Assembly (NCBI RefSeq): GCF_001730315.1 | Contig: NZ_MIKC01000038.1 | Coordinates: 1 to 64,000 of the forward strand | Length of the DNA stretch: 64,000 nt | Direction: 5' to 3' | DNA from: Enterococcus ureilyticus | GTDB lineage: Bacteria > Bacillota > Bacilli > Lactobacillales > Enterococcaceae | In this document: piece by piece, positions 50,635-60,933 of the stretch | Layout: the number at the start of each line of letters is the position of its first letter | How positions within the stretch are numbered: the stretch's first letter is position 1 | The notes under the pieces: model-generated | Seen by the model: the letters and a program-made list of their open reading frames with translations, nothing else | The model's database searches: none | Told to the model about the DNA's origin: nothing | Program-made: the position numbers and the translations under genes

Positions 50635-51444
50635 ATGAAAAAAACAAAAAAATTATTAGGTGCCTTATCCCTTGCTTTGTTACTCGGTTTAATCGTCGGC
50701 TGTGGTGGTAGTGAAGACAAAAAAACGACAGCTTCTGGAACTGATCTTCAAAAAATCAAAGATGCTGGTGTAATTAAAGTTGGTGTTAAAGAAGACGTGC
50801 CCAATTTTGGCTATATGAATCCTGATACGAATAAAAATGAAGGGATGGAACCCGACATCGCTCGCTTAATTGCAAAAGAACTAACTGGTAGTGAAGATAA
50901 TGTAGAGTTTGTCGGTGTAACTGCAAAAACTCGTGGTCCTTTACTGGATAATGGCGAGCTTGATATGGTCATTGCTACATTTACCATTACTGACGAAAGA
51001 AAAGAAACCTATAATTTCACCACTCCATATTATAAAGATGAAGTTGGTTTCCTAGTACGAAAAGATGACAAATTCACAGATACCGCAAGTTTAGACGGAA
51101 AAACAATCGGCGTTGTTCAATCAGCAACGACAAAAGAAGCCATTGAAAAACAAGCGAAAGAATTAGGTGTCACGTTTAAATACCAAGAACTAGGCTCTTA
51201 TCCTGAGTTAAAAACAGCCTTAACGTCAAAAAGAATTGATGCGTTTTCAGTGGATAAATCGATTTTAACTGGTTATGTCGATGACAGTACAGAAATTCTT
51301 AAAGATGGTTTTTCACCGCAAGAATATGGCATTACTACAAAGAAGGCAAACACAGAACTAAATGAGCAATTAAACAAGTCCATTGAAAAATGGAAACAAG
51401 ATGGTACTTTAGATAAAATTTACAAAACGTGGAATCTAGACTAA
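50635..51444 (+). CDS. Polar amino acid ABC transporter substrate-binding lipoprotein
   Basis: 269 residues. Signal peptide with lipobox IVGC (Cys about residue 23), then the two-lobe PBPb fold: IKDAGVIKVGVKEDVPNFGYMNP, MEPDIARLIAKEL, ATFTITDERKETYNFTTPYY and DGKTIGVVQSATTKEAI. The Arg in DERKE is the usual carboxylate-binding residue. The sequence resembles PEB1/glutamate-aspartate-glutamine binding proteins; the ligand is not certain. AGGAGG is 7 nt before the ATG. Confidence 0.92.
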   Translation: MKKTKKLLGALSLALLLGLIVGCGGSEDKKTTASGTDLQKIKDAGVIKVGVKEDVPNFGYMNPDTNKNEGMEPDIARLIAKELTGSEDNVEFVGVTAKTRGPLLDNGELDMVIATFTITDERKETYNFTTPYYKDEVGFLVRKDDKFTDTASLDGKTIGVVQSATTKEAIEKQAKELGVTFKYQELGSYPELKTALTSKRIDAFSVDKSILTGYVDDSTEILKDGFSPQEYGITTKKANTELNEQLNKSIEKWKQDGTLDKIYKTWNLD

Positions 51445-51491
51445 CTCTTCTCGTTTCTATGTTATTTTGTTAAGGATTGGGAGGAAACTAT

Positions 51492-52190
51492 ATGTTCATT
51501 ATAGCGAATGCAGGACCTTTTGCACTCTATCGCTGGGAAGCATTATTCAAAGATTGGCGATTATTTGCTGATGCTTTCCTATACACCATTTTATTGGCGA
51601 TCGGTTCATTGATCGTTGCGATGCTATTAGGTATCTTTTTTGGTAGCTTATCAACAATGCATAATAAACTATTAAATTTAATTAGTCGGATTTACGTGGA
51701 ATTTTTTCAAAATACCCCTTTATTAATTCAGTTCATCGTTGTCTATTATGGCTTTCCGTTAATTAGTCCGATGCTGACTTTTTCAACGACTACTATTGCA
51801 ATTATTTGTGTTGGTCTTTATCATGGCGCTTATATTTCTGAGGTCGTGCGTTCTGGTATTGGCGCTGTTCCTAAAGGACAATTTGAAGCCGCTTATTCTC
51901 AAGGTTTTTCTTACGGCAAAACAATGCGTTATGTTGTATTACCTCAAGCATGGCGGATCATGTTACCACCATTGACCAACCAAATTGTAAACTTGATCAA
52001 AAATACATCCACTGTGGCCATTATCTCAGGAGCAGATGTGATGTTTACAGCAAATAGTTGGTCTTCCATTAATTTAAATTATATCCCAGCCTTTGCAGTA
52101 GCAGGATTTCTTTACTTTATCCTGTGCTTTCCTTTGGCTAACTTCGCTCGAAAATTGGAAGAAAATAATAAAAAAGCTTATACCAGATAG
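51492..52190 (+). CDS. Polar amino acid ABC transporter permease 1
   Basis: 232 residues. About five membrane helices and the EAA-like coupling loop RSGIGAVPKGQFEAAYSQGFSYGKTMRYVVLPQA. GGAGG lies 7 nt before the ATG at 51492; the frame opens at a TTG five codons earlier inside that ribosome site. Pairs with the next gene as the heterodimeric channel. Confidence 0.93.
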   Translation: MFIIANAGPFALYRWEALFKDWRLFADAFLYTILLAIGSLIVAMLLGIFFGSLSTMHNKLLNLISRIYVEFFQNTPLLIQFIVVYYGFPLISPMLTFSTTTIAIICVGLYHGAYISEVVRSGIGAVPKGQFEAAYSQGFSYGKTMRYVVLPQAWRIMLPPLTNQIVNLIKNTSTVAIISGADVMFTANSWSSINLNYIPAFAVAGFLYFILCFPLANFARKLEENNKKAYTR

Positions 52191-52202
52191 GAGGTTCGCA
52201 AA

Positions 52203-52859
52203 ATGTCTTTCTCAGACCAAATGAGTCAACTTCTGACCGGCAATAATTTGCGCTTTTTATTTGATGGTTTGAAGCTTACTCTTTATATTTCTTTTGTATC
52301 AATTGTTCTAAGTACAATTTTTGGAACAGTATTAGCTGTTTTAAGAAATCAAAAATCAGGTCCTTTAAAATTTTTAGCTAGTTTATATATCGAAATCGTG
52401 CGGAATATTCCTAACTTATTGTGGATTTATGTTATTTTTTTGATTTTCAAAATAAAGTCTACTCCCGCAGGGATTGTTAGTTTCACCGTTTTCACTACTG
52501 CAGCATTAGCGGAAATCATTCGTGGCGGTTTAAATGGTGTTGATAAAGGACAAAAAGAAGCTGCTCGTTCGCAAGGATTTAGTAATTTCCAAATTCTTCT
52601 GTATATTGTTTTACCACAAGCGATTCGAAATGTGTTACCGTCAATTGTTTCTCAATTTGTGACAGTAATTAAAGATACTAGCTTCTTATATTCTGTTATT
52701 GCTTTGCAAGAATTATTTGGGAAATCCTATATCTTAATGGGACGTTATGCTCAAACTGGACAGGTTTTTGCAATTTACGGTTTAGTTGCTCTAATGTATT
52801 TTGTCATTAATTTTTCCATTTCGCAATTTTCCAGATGGTTATCCCGAAACTGGGCATAA
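52203..52859 (+). CDS. Polar amino acid ABC transporter permease 2
   Basis: 218 residues. About five membrane helices and the EAA-like loop RGGLNGVDKGQKEAARSQGFSNFQILLYIVLPQA. AGGAGG precedes the ATG, 12 nt after the permease 1 stop codon. Last gene of the operon before a bidirectional terminator shared with pheT. Confidence 0.93.
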   Translation: MSFSDQMSQLLTGNNLRFLFDGLKLTLYISFVSIVLSTIFGTVLAVLRNQKSGPLKFLASLYIEIVRNIPNLLWIYVIFLIFKIKSTPAGIVSFTVFTTAALAEIIRGGLNGVDKGQKEAARSQGFSNFQILLYIVLPQAIRNVLPSIVSQFVTVIKDTSFLYSVIALQELFGKSYILMGRYAQTGQVFAIYGLVALMYFVINFSISQFSRWLSRNWA

Positions 52860-52873
52860 TCAATTGATAGATA

Positions 52874-52914
52874 AAGAAAGAAGCCAAGCTATTTTTAGTT
52901 TGGCTTCTTTTTCT
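52874..52914. terminator. Bidirectional terminator between the ABC operon and pheT
   Basis: AAAGAAGCCAAGCTA and TAGTTTGGCTTCTTTTT form a stem of about 15 bp with one G-U, with T-runs on both strands. Confidence 0.85.
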
Positions 52915-52915
52915 G

Positions 52916-55339
52916 TTATCTAATTATTACGTTAAATGCTTCAACTAAGGCTTTCTCAACTTTTTCCATCGATTGATTGATCTCTTCATCCACTAATGTC
53001 GCTTCAGGATTTACAAAAGTCAAACTATAAGCCATTGATTTTTTCCCTTCGGCAATGTTATCTCCTTGATAAACATCAAACAAATGGACAGTCTGTAAGA
53101 ATTTTCCAGCGTGTTTTGAAATCGTTCCAATTAATTCTTGACTTGTTACCGATTCATCTACAAGTAAGGCAATGTCTCTTGAAACTACTGGGAATTTTGA
53201 AATTTGTTGATAAACAAATGCATCATTTTCAGCTTCAACAATTGCCTGAAGATTCAATTCAGCAACATACGTTTCTGGTACTTCGTATTCTTTTGCAACT
53301 GTCGGATGAACTTGTCCAACAAACCCGATGATCGTCTCATTAAGTTTTATCAACGCTGTTCTTCCAGGATGCATCTCTGGGTTTGCTTTTGTCGCCTCAT
53401 AAGAGATTTCATCTGCAAGCCCAACAGAATCGAATAAAACTTCCAGCATTCCTTTGATTGTATAAAAATCAACAGGAGTTTCTTTCGTTTCCCAATCCTT
53501 GACTTCTCGATTTCCAGTTAAAATAATCCCTAAATGGTTTTCTTCATAAGGTAAGTCTTTCTTAGGATCATTGTCTTGATAAAACACGCGTCCGTTTTCA
53601 TAAAGAGCAATATTTGTATTTTTACGCGCCACATTATAAGCAACATCATCTAATAAACCTGAAATAAGATTCATTCGTAAAACTGAACGGTCTTCACTCA
53701 TTGGCCATTGTAGACTTGTCGTTAGACTTTCTCTCATCATGAATTGACGAGATTTTTTCTCTGTTGTCAAAGCATAGCTGATTGCCTCACTAGCACCTGT
53801 GCCTTCTAATAAACTTTTGATTTTTCGAACCAACAGTTGTCTACTAGTTAAACTTCCTGCCACAGTTTCACCTTTTGGTAGTGTTGAGGGTAAATTATCA
53901 TATCCATAGATTCTTGCTACTTCTTCGATTAAATCAGCTTCAATTGTAATATCCCAGCGTCTCGGCGGAACCGTTATAGTATATTTCCCTTGATCTAGTG
54001 TATAAGTAAAACCTAATGTATCGAATATTTCGCTAACAGCCGCTTCGTCTAAACTGGTCCCTAAATATTCATTGATACGTGGCACAGTCACACTTACAAC
54101 AACCTCTTTAATCGTTAATTCAGAACCAATACTTCGACCAGAAACAACCGTTCCACCAGCCAATTTGGCAATCATTGCAGCAGCTACATCACCTGCCTCT
54201 CCAATTGTCGCATGATTGATTCCTTTTTCAAAACGACTAGAAGATTCACTACGTAAATTAAATTTTTTCGATGTTTTACGGACAGCTAGTGAATCAAACA
54301 AGGCTGATTCTAGAGCAACAGTTGTTGTCTCCTCTGTAATTTCTGAATCGGCACCACCCATAACGCCAGCCAAAGCAACAGGAACTGTTCCATTGGTAAT
54401 GACAATATTTTCCTCAGAGATTTTTCTTGTTTCACCATCTAAAGTTACAAGTTCTTCTCCCGATTTTCCACGTCTTACTAGGATATTTTTGCTGTCTAAT
54501 TTATCATAATCAAAAGCATGTAACGGTTGTCCAAAAAGTAACAGAATGTAGTTTGTTACATCAACAACATTATTGATTGGGCGAATCCCCTCATTCATCA
54601 AACGTGTTTGTAGCCAAAGAGGGCTTTCAGCAATTTTCACCCCTTTGATCACTCTGATTTGATAAGCGGGAACCTCTTTTTTATCTTCTACTTCTACAGA
54701 AATGTAATCAGCTGCACTTTCATTAGTATCTTCTTTTAAGACCTCGTCATTAAAATCAGGTGTTTGTCGATAAATTGCGCCTACTTCATAAGCGACCCCA
54801 CGCATACTTAAGGCATCAGCCCGATTTGGTGTGATCGATAACTCAATGATAGAATCATCCATATCAAGATAAGAAAAGACAGCATCACCATTGACAGCGT
54901 CGTTTGGCATATAATAAATTCCTTCAGAGTAAGCCTTAGGGATCACACTGTCAGAATAACCCAATTCTTGTAAAGAACAAATCATGCCATTAGAAACTTC
55001 ACCGCGCATTTTTCCTTTTTTTATTTTTTGATTTCCAGTAATTCGTGAGCCAGGTAAGGCTACGATTACTTTAATACCAGCTTTTACATTCGGCGCACCA
55101 CAAACGATTTGGGACAACTCTTCTTCCCCAATATCTACTTGGCAAATCGATAGATGATCTGAATTAGGATGTGGAATACATTCTTTCACTTCACCAACGA
55201 CTATTTTTTTTAAGCCTTCCTCAGGTACTTCAACACCTTCAACTTCTATTCCAGTCAAAGACATTTGATCGGACAACTCTTTTGCAGAAATTTTTGAAAG
55301 ATCTAAATATTCACTTAACCATTTATAAGAAACTAACAT
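52916..55339 (-). CDS. pheT: Phenylalanyl-tRNA synthetase beta subunit
   Basis: 807 residues, full length. An N-terminal EMAP-type tRNA-binding domain (about 40-150), B3/4 editing domain (about 210-380), B5 domain (about 405-480), catalytic-like core, and C-terminal FDX-ACB anticodon-binding domain (about 710-807, [19 protein letters not shown]). With PheS it forms the alpha2beta2 enzyme charging tRNA-Phe and edits Tyr-tRNA-Phe. It begins 6 nt after pheS and shares its T-box transcript. Confidence 0.97.
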   Translation of the reverse strand: MLVSYKWLSEYLDLSKISAKELSDQMSLTGIEVEGVEVPEEGLKKIVVGEVKECIPHPNSDHLSICQVDIGEEELSQIVCGAPNVKAGIKVIVALPGSRITGNQKIKKGKMRGEVSNGMICSLQELGYSDSVIPKAYSEGIYYMPNDAVNGDAVFSYLDMDDSIIELSITPNRADALSMRGVAYEVGAIYRQTPDFNDEVLKEDTNESAADYISVEVEDKKEVPAYQIRVIKGVKIAESPLWLQTRLMNEGIRPINNVVDVTNYILLLFGQPLHAFDYDKLDSKNILVRRGKSGEELVTLDGETRKISEENIVITNGTVPVALAGVMGGADSEITEETTTVALESALFDSLAVRKTSKKFNLRSESSSRFEKGINHATIGEAGDVAAAMIAKLAGGTVVSGRSIGSELTIKEVVVSVTVPRINEYLGTSLDEAAVSEIFDTLGFTYTLDQGKYTITVPPRRWDITIEADLIEEVARIYGYDNLPSTLPKGETVAGSLTSRQLLVRKIKSLLEGTGASEAISYALTTEKKSRQFMMRESLTTSLQWPMSEDRSVLRMNLISGLLDDVAYNVARKNTNIALYENGRVFYQDNDPKKDLPYEENHLGIILTGNREVKDWETKETPVDFYTIKGMLEVLFDSVGLADEISYEATKANPEMHPGRTALIKLNETIIGFVGQVHPTVAKEYEVPETYVAELNLQAIVEAENDAFVYQQISKFPVVSRDIALLVDESVTSQELIGTISKHAGKFLQTVHLFDVYQGDNIAEGKKSMAYSLTFVNPEATLVDEEINQSMEKVEKALVEAFNVIIR

Positions 55340-55345
55340 CGTCGA

Positions 55346-56392
55346 CTACTCCTTTACCTTGAACTGATTTAAGAAACGTAGATCATTTTGATAGAAATGA
55401 CGAATATCATTGACGCCATAACGTAACATAGCCACTCTATCTGGCCCTAAGCCAAAAGCAAAGCCAGTATATTCGGTTGGATCAATTCCTGACATTTGTA
55501 AAACATCAGGATGAACCATCCCAGCACCAAGAATCTCAATCCAACCTGTTTGCTTACAAACATTACACCCTGCTCCGCCACATTTGAAGCAACTAACGTC
55601 CACTTCAACGGAAGGTTCAGTAAATGGAAAATAACTTGGGCGCAGACGAATCTTACGGTCTTCACCAAACATTTTTTGCATCACAACTTCTAAGGTTCCT
55701 TTAAGATCGCCCATTGTAATATTTTTATCGATAACAAGCCCTTCGATTTGGTGGAATTGATGACTATGCGTGGCGTCATCAGTATCTCTGCGGAATACTT
55801 TCCCTGGAGAAATCATACGTAACGCACCTTTTGAAAAATCATGTTTTTCCATAGTTCTAGCTTGTACGGGTGACGTATGAGTTCGAATCAAAATCTCATC
55901 AGAAATGTAAAACGTATCTTGCATATCACGAGCTGGATGATCTTTTGGCAAGTTCATCCGTTCAAAATTATAATGATCAGATTCTACTTCATACCCTTCT
56001 ATTACTTGATAGCCCATCCCAACAAAGATATCTTCGATTTCTTCCATAACTTGAGATAATACATGTCGTGTACCATGTACCATTTGTTTTCCTGGTAATG
56101 TTACATCAATTGTTTCATGCTCTAAAGCAGCGTTTAAAGCTTCAGACTCTAAAATTACTTTACGTGAGTCAATCGCTTCAGTTAATAAATCACGAATCTC
56201 GTTAGCGAAGCTTCCAACAATTGGTCGCTCCTCTGCTGAAAGATCTTTCATTCCTCTTAATACTTCTGTGATTGGCCCTTTTTTACCTAATATTTCTACT
56301 CTAATTTGGTTTAGTGCTTTAAGATCCGCAACATGTTCAATGTTTACTAAGGTTTCATCTCTTAGAGCTTCTAACTGAGCTTTTAATGTCAT
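55346..56392 (-). CDS. pheS: Phenylalanyl-tRNA synthetase alpha subunit
   Basis: 348 residues. An N-terminal coiled-coil arm (about 1-90) is followed by the class II catalytic core: motif 1 region HPLSQVM-like ([15 protein letters not shown]), motif 2 [28 protein letters not shown], and motif 3 [14 protein letters not shown]. Cys-rich [17 protein letters not shown] forms the zinc-binding insert of many PheS. It activates phenylalanine. First gene of pheST, preceded by a T-box leader. Confidence 0.97.
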   Translation of the reverse strand: MTLKAQLEALRDETLVNIEHVADLKALNQIRVEILGKKGPITEVLRGMKDLSAEERPIVGSFANEIRDLLTEAIDSRKVILESEALNAALEHETIDVTLPGKQMVHGTRHVLSQVMEEIEDIFVGMGYQVIEGYEVESDHYNFERMNLPKDHPARDMQDTFYISDEILIRTHTSPVQARTMEKHDFSKGALRMISPGKVFRRDTDDATHSHQFHQIEGLVIDKNITMGDLKGTLEVVMQKMFGEDRKIRLRPSYFPFTEPSVEVDVSCFKCGGAGCNVCKQTGWIEILGAGMVHPDVLQMSGIDPTEYTGFAFGLGPDRVAMLRYGVNDIRHFYQNDLRFLNQFKVKE

Positions 56393-56446
56393 TTTTCTAT
56401 TCCTTTCTTTGGCTTAATATTAGAATTGCTTACAACGGCTAGGTGA

Positions 56447-56695
56447 ACTAAAAAAACGATAGCCCGCTCCTCTATCAAGGAACGAGCTATCGTGTTACCA
56501 TCCTACTTCATGAAAAAAAATCATGCACTCAATTCTTATAACGGCTTTCACCGGTCTGAACCTCTAGAACAAACAAACTCCGGAAGTGAACTTCATTTTT
56601 CGAATACGTAACCTGTTTACAGTCTAAGACAGGTTTTCCCTTGTTCGTATCAACCAAACTACTCTTTTCCATCATCGCTTTTTATTATTCAATTG
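56447..56695 (-). promoter_or_regulatory. T-box riboswitch leader of pheST (tRNA-Phe)
   Basis: T-box core GGATGGTAACACGAT (56489-56503 region) precedes a terminator hairpin with seven T (56453-56491). The TGGT bulge fits discriminator base A of tRNA-Phe. A TTC followed by A at 56588-56590 (context GAAGTTCACTTCC) is the probable Phe specifier. Genes downstream agree with Phe control. Confidence 0.92.
56453..56494 (-). terminator. T-box-regulated terminator of pheST
   Basis: GATAGCTCGTTCCT pairs with AGGAGCGGGCTATC (G-U pairs allowed) around TGATAG, followed by GTTTTTTT on the minus strand. Confidence 0.9.
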
Positions 56696-56700
56696 ACTAC

Positions 56701-56729
56701 AGTTTACAAGAAATCAAGTCTGAGGTCAA
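56701..56729 (-). promoter_or_regulatory. pheST T-box promoter
   Basis: TTGACC (56724-56729) and TAAACT (56701-56706) on the minus strand with a 17-nt spacer. The -35 overlaps the stop codon of the hxlR gene. Confidence 0.6.
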
Positions 56730-57070
56730 CCGCATTCTTCAGCTGTGACCCATTTTTCTGCCCATTCTTGGATTTGTTCCATTGCTTGTTGTAGGTCTTT
56801 GCCCTTATTTGTGAGGAAATATTCTAGACGACTACTCTCGTCACAGCGCACTGCTTTCGAGATGATTCCTTCTGCCTCTAGTTCTTTCAAGCGTTCTACT
56901 AACACTCGATCACTAAGTTCAGGAATCTTCTGTCTTAACTCACCAAATCGTTGAGGGCCATTTTCCAACAAGACGTCAATAATCAAACCATTCCATTTTT
57001 TTCCTAAAATCGCAAAAGCTTTCTCAAATTTAGGACATAATAAAAAGTCGGTTGTTTTTACTTGCTCCAT
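56726..57070 (-). CDS. HxlR-family transcriptional regulator
   Basis: 114 residues. A winged helix with KAFAILGKKWNGLIIDVLLENGPQRFGELRQKIPELSDRVLVERLKELE is the HxlR hallmark. A Cys near the N-terminus (DFLLCPKFEKAF) stands where redox-sensing members (YodB, HypR) carry their reactive cysteine, so a thiol or quinone/aldehyde sensor is possible. GAGGTGA precedes the ATG at 57070. A perfect palindrome overlaps its promoter. No obvious target gene is divergent from it; addA lies upstream on the same strand. Confidence 0.9.
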   Translation of the reverse strand: MEQVKTTDFLLCPKFEKAFAILGKKWNGLIIDVLLENGPQRFGELRQKIPELSDRVLVERLKELEAEGIISKAVRCDESSRLEYFLTNKGKDLQQAMEQIQEWAEKWVTAEECG

Positions 57071-57090
57071 TTTCCTCACCTCATGCATTG

Positions 57091-57120
57091 AGTATAGCAC
57101 ACAACTTACAATTTGTAAGT
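57091..57120 (-). promoter_or_regulatory. hxlR promoter with 17-bp palindromic operator
   Basis: CTTACA (57114-57119) and TATACT (57091-57096) on the minus strand have a 17-nt spacer. The palindrome ACTTACAA-T-TTGTAAGT (57104-57120) covers the -35 and half of the spacer, an arrangement fit for autorepression. Confidence 0.7.
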
Positions 57121-57135
57121 AGATTTGCTTTTGTT

Positions 57136-60100
57136 TTAATTCATTTTTTCAATGATCTTTTCCTGATCCATATCAATGATGATCCCAGCAGATAATAAGA
57201 CTAAAAAGACTTTGGTCACTTCTTTATTCGTCGCTTGAGCTAATGCTTTTCGATATAAATTGAGCTGACCACGGTAACGTTGAATAATTTTTTTGATTTC
57301 TTGGGTATTTTCACTATCTTGAACAAAGTCCGTTTTGTAATCATAAAGTATACAATTTTCCTCTTGTTCAATATACCCGTCTATCATACCATGAATCAAT
57401 AAATCATCTTGTGTTTCTTTTGGATAGTCTTTGATTAGTTCCTCTGCTTTTAACAACATTGAAAAAGGTTGCTCTCGTACTACTTGTGCTGATTGTTCTA
57501 GCAATTGCTTTCCTAAAGTTGTTTGATAAAATGATAGAACTTGATCGATATTGATTTGCTTTGCTACATTTTCTTGAATAATATTCGTTTGAATCAATTC
57601 TTCGATCAATTGAAGAATGCTGTTTTTCGTTGGTACCTTCTCTAAATCTAAGAGCTGTAATAGATAGTGTGTCGCAGTCCCAATTTCAACAGCAGATGGT
57701 TTGCGAATCGTCTCGATAAATCTCGGTTTTCCTAATTCACCATCACTCATTCGATGGATGATCATCGGTGTTGGCTGAATTTTATTTCTTTCATCGACCT
57801 CGATTTTCACAATTTCTTTATTATCAGGATCTTCAAATACACGCTTGATTTCTGATACTGACTGATAGTTTGTCGTTTGAGTTGACAGTTCATAAGGATA
57901 GGAAAAATTTAAGCGTTCTATTCCTTTTGCCAGTAATTTCGAATCATCATTTTTTATACTCTTTTCTATGCTTAAACTTGAATCCACAAATTGAAGCGTA
58001 GCAAATTGTTCCTGAATGATTTTTTCAGTCATAAAAATAATTGAAAAATTGGCTGGGTGTTGTGTAATTCCAGCAATCTTTTCAGTGATAAATTCCGTTT
58101 GGAACTCAGTCATTTTCTGGTGACGGATCAAACTCATCCCCACCCAATTCATTAGACTACTTTTTCCCTGCAAACGATTCTCACTTGGTAAAACTTTTGT
58201 TTGAACATCACTAACTTTGAGCCATTCTTTAAACGCCGCTTCCTGACTATTGTATGAACCAACGAGGTAAAGTTTTTGTTCTGCACGCGTCAACGCAACA
58301 TATAATTTACGCATTTCCTCAGAAAGTAATTTTTTCAGCTTTGCTTGTTTGATAGCTAAAAATGGCAATGTTTCATAGAGCATTCGATCAATCTGATCGA
58401 GATAGCGGATGCCCACACCTAAACGATCATCAAAAATATAGCGTTCATTCAAATCTCCAAGATTAAACTCTTTCGTCATATCTAAAACGAATACCACTGG
58501 AAATTCCAACCCTTTACTAGCGTGAATCGTCATTACTCGAACAGCATCTTCCTCACTTAAAATCACAGGTTCAGCTAAGTCTTTATCTTTCTCCTGCATT
58601 TTTTCAATAAATCGGACAAATTGAAATAGTCCTCTGAAGCTTGTCTGTTCATAGCTGGCTGCTCTATCAACTAAAGCAAATAAATTAGCCTGTCTTTGCT
58701 TGCCTGCGGGCATCCCGCCCACATAATCTAAATACGCGGTTTCTTGATAAATAGCCCAAATCAGGACAGCCAATTGATCTCTTCTAGCGATTTCTCGCCA
58801 TTTATCCAATAGCGCAGCAAACTGAATTGTTTTATCTTGTAGTTTTTGCTGCTCTTTATCTGCAACTTTGGATTGATTAAATGTTAAAAATGCCTCATAG
58901 TAGGAACTCTTTTTCCCAGCTAAACGAATAGTCACAAGTTCATTTTCCTTTAACCCAACGATTGGCGATCTCAATACTGCGGCTAAGGGAATGTCTTGAT
59001 ACGGATTATCGATGATTTGCAGTAACGCAACCATCGTTTGAACTTCTGTCGCTTGGAAATAATTTTGAGCATCATTGACTTGAATCGGAATGCCCGCTAG
59101 TTTAAATATTTCTAAAATCGTTAGATTATTTTTCTTTGTTGGCGTCAATAATACAATGTCTTTATAAGTAAGAGGTCGATTTTCCTTGGTCGATTTATCA
59201 TAGATCAAAAACTTTTGATCGATCAATTCTCTGATTTTTAAGGCAGTCATATATAACTCACCTTCTGTTTTATCTTCCATGATGACATGCGACTGGTCAA
59301 ATTGAAGTGTTTGCTCAAGTTGCTCTGATTTTTTTTCATAAATCAACAGTTCAGTATCATAATTTTCAGCTTCTAAAAATTGATCAAAGCCATGAACTAA
59401 CTGAGCCGCTTGGTCATAAGCAATTTGTCCTACTCGTTCATCCATTAATTGTTCAAAAATTAAATTTGTAAAGTCTAAAACATTTTTTCTAGAACGAAAA
59501 TTCTCGGCTAAAACAATTCGTTTCCCCTCTTTATTTTGACCATACTGATTGTATTTTTCAATAAATAATGTTGGGTCAGCTAAACGAAATGAATAAATAG
59601 ATTGTTTTACATCACCAACCATAAATAAATTGCCTTCTTCAGCGGAAGGTCTTCTTAACCAATAGAGAATGGTCTCTTGCAGTCGGTTGATGTCTTGGTA
59701 TTCATCTACTAAAACTTCATCAAATTTAGTGCGATAATAATTTGACGCTTCTGTAGCAAGCCACTCACCTGCTTCTTTTTTTGCTAAAATAGCTAAAGTG
59801 AAATGCTCTAAATCATTGAAGTCAACTAGCCCTTTTTTTCGTTTCTGCTTGCTGTAACGTTCAATAAAAGCCTGACCTACTTTAGCCATTTCTTCCACGA
59901 CAGGTAGAGAACGTTTTAAGATCTCTTTCATTTCTTCTGGTGACAATGTAAATAAATTCGTCAAGATATCATTTATCGCTTTTTTGTTTTGCTCACGTAA
60001 ATTTTTCGCTTGTGCTGAGACCTCTTTTAGTTCTTCTACGCGGACAGTAGGATAGCGTTCAAATTTAACTGTTTTCGAGAGTTCAAATGCTGCTTCCAAA

Positions 60101-60933
60101 TCATTATCAACTACTAAACTACTAAATGTTTCAGCGAATTCTTTTTCATTTCTTGCTAGATCAGCAATTTTTTCTAGTTTTTCTTCGCCTTCTGTTAATC
60201 GAATCATTTCTTGATAGCGATCGACACATCGCAATAAACTTTCCATGATTTGCGGTTTCAAATAGTCTTGAAATAAACTGGAGTTGCCCAATTGTCCCGA
60301 TATACGATAACTATCAGCTAAATGTGTTAGCCACTCTTCTGGATCTGGATTAGCTCTAGCAAACTCATAAAGCGAAAAGATCAGCCGAGTTAAGCCATCA
60401 TCACTGCGATCGTTAGAAAAGTTACTGGTCAGTTGATAAAAAGCTTCTTCATTCTCACTGTAAAATTGCTCCCTAAGCTCATCCCAAACATCTTCTTTTA
60501 GCAGTAGCATTTCAGTCTCATCCGTTAATAAACGAAACACTGGATCCATTTCAATCAAATAATAAAAGCGCCGGATCACTGTTAAACAAAACGCATGTAA
60601 TGTGCTGATATGCGCTGTAGGTAGTAACGTTAACTGGCGAATAAAATGTTGTTTTTTCTCTTGGTCACTTTCGTTAGTGATTGCTTTTTGTAAAGCGACT
60701 TGAATTCGTTCTTTCATTTCCTTCGCTGCTGCTTCTGTATAGGTTACGATCAATAAACGATCAATATCAACACCACTTTTAAGCTTTTCAATGACTCTTC
60801 GGACAAGAACCGTTGTCTTCCCAGAACCTGCAGAAGCAGAAACTAAAATATTTTCATCTCCGTCAAAAACAGCTTGCCATTGATTATCTGTAAATTGTTC
60901 ATTCTCTGGACGTAACGGAATGATTTTACTCAT
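57136..60933 (-). CDS. addA: ATP-dependent helicase/nuclease AddA (RexA)
   Basis: 1265 residues. UvrD-type helicase with Walker A ILVSASAGSGKTTVLV, DEYQDINRLQ, QSIYSFR, RVMTIHASKGLEFPVVF and VALTRAEQKLYLVG. The C-terminal RecB-type nuclease has ILYDYKTDF and a GMIDGY motif. AddAB processes double-strand ends for RecA loading at Chi-like sites. AGGAGG lies 8 nt before the ATG at 60933, so the frame to 60963 is not used; the start overlaps addB by 8 nt. Confidence 0.97.
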   Translation of the reverse strand: MSKIIPLRPENEQFTDNQWQAVFDGDENILVSASAGSGKTTVLVRRVIEKLKSGVDIDRLLIVTYTEAAAKEMKERIQVALQKAITNESDQEKKQHFIRQLTLLPTAHISTLHAFCLTVIRRFYYLIEMDPVFRLLTDETEMLLLKEDVWDELREQFYSENEEAFYQLTSNFSNDRSDDGLTRLIFSLYEFARANPDPEEWLTHLADSYRISGQLGNSSLFQDYLKPQIMESLLRCVDRYQEMIRLTEGEEKLEKIADLARNEKEFAETFSSLVVDNDLEAAFELSKTVKFERYPTVRVEELKEVSAQAKNLREQNKKAINDILTNLFTLSPEEMKEILKRSLPVVEEMAKVGQAFIERYSKQKRKKGLVDFNDLEHFTLAILAKKEAGEWLATEASNYYRTKFDEVLVDEYQDINRLQETILYWLRRPSAEEGNLFMVGDVKQSIYSFRLADPTLFIEKYNQYGQNKEGKRIVLAENFRSRKNVLDFTNLIFEQLMDERVGQIAYDQAAQLVHGFDQFLEAENYDTELLIYEKKSEQLEQTLQFDQSHVIMEDKTEGELYMTALKIRELIDQKFLIYDKSTKENRPLTYKDIVLLTPTKKNNLTILEIFKLAGIPIQVNDAQNYFQATEVQTMVALLQIIDNPYQDIPLAAVLRSPIVGLKENELVTIRLAGKKSSYYEAFLTFNQSKVADKEQQKLQDKTIQFAALLDKWREIARRDQLAVLIWAIYQETAYLDYVGGMPAGKQRQANLFALVDRAASYEQTSFRGLFQFVRFIEKMQEKDKDLAEPVILSEEDAVRVMTIHASKGLEFPVVFVLDMTKEFNLGDLNERYIFDDRLGVGIRYLDQIDRMLYETLPFLAIKQAKLKKLLSEEMRKLYVALTRAEQKLYLVGSYNSQEAAFKEWLKVSDVQTKVLPSENRLQGKSSLMNWVGMSLIRHQKMTEFQTEFITEKIAGITQHPANFSIIFMTEKIIQEQFATLQFVDSSLSIEKSIKNDDSKLLAKGIERLNFSYPYELSTQTTNYQSVSEIKRVFEDPDNKEIVKIEVDERNKIQPTPMIIHRMSDGELGKPRFIETIRKPSAVEIGTATHYLLQLLDLEKVPTKNSILQLIEELIQTNIIQENVAKQINIDQVLSFYQTTLGKQLLEQSAQVVREQPFSMLLKAEELIKDYPKETQDDLLIHGMIDGYIEQEENCILYDYKTDFVQDSENTQEIKKIIQRYRGQLNLYRKALAQATNKEVTKVFLVLLSAGIIIDMDQEKIIEKMN

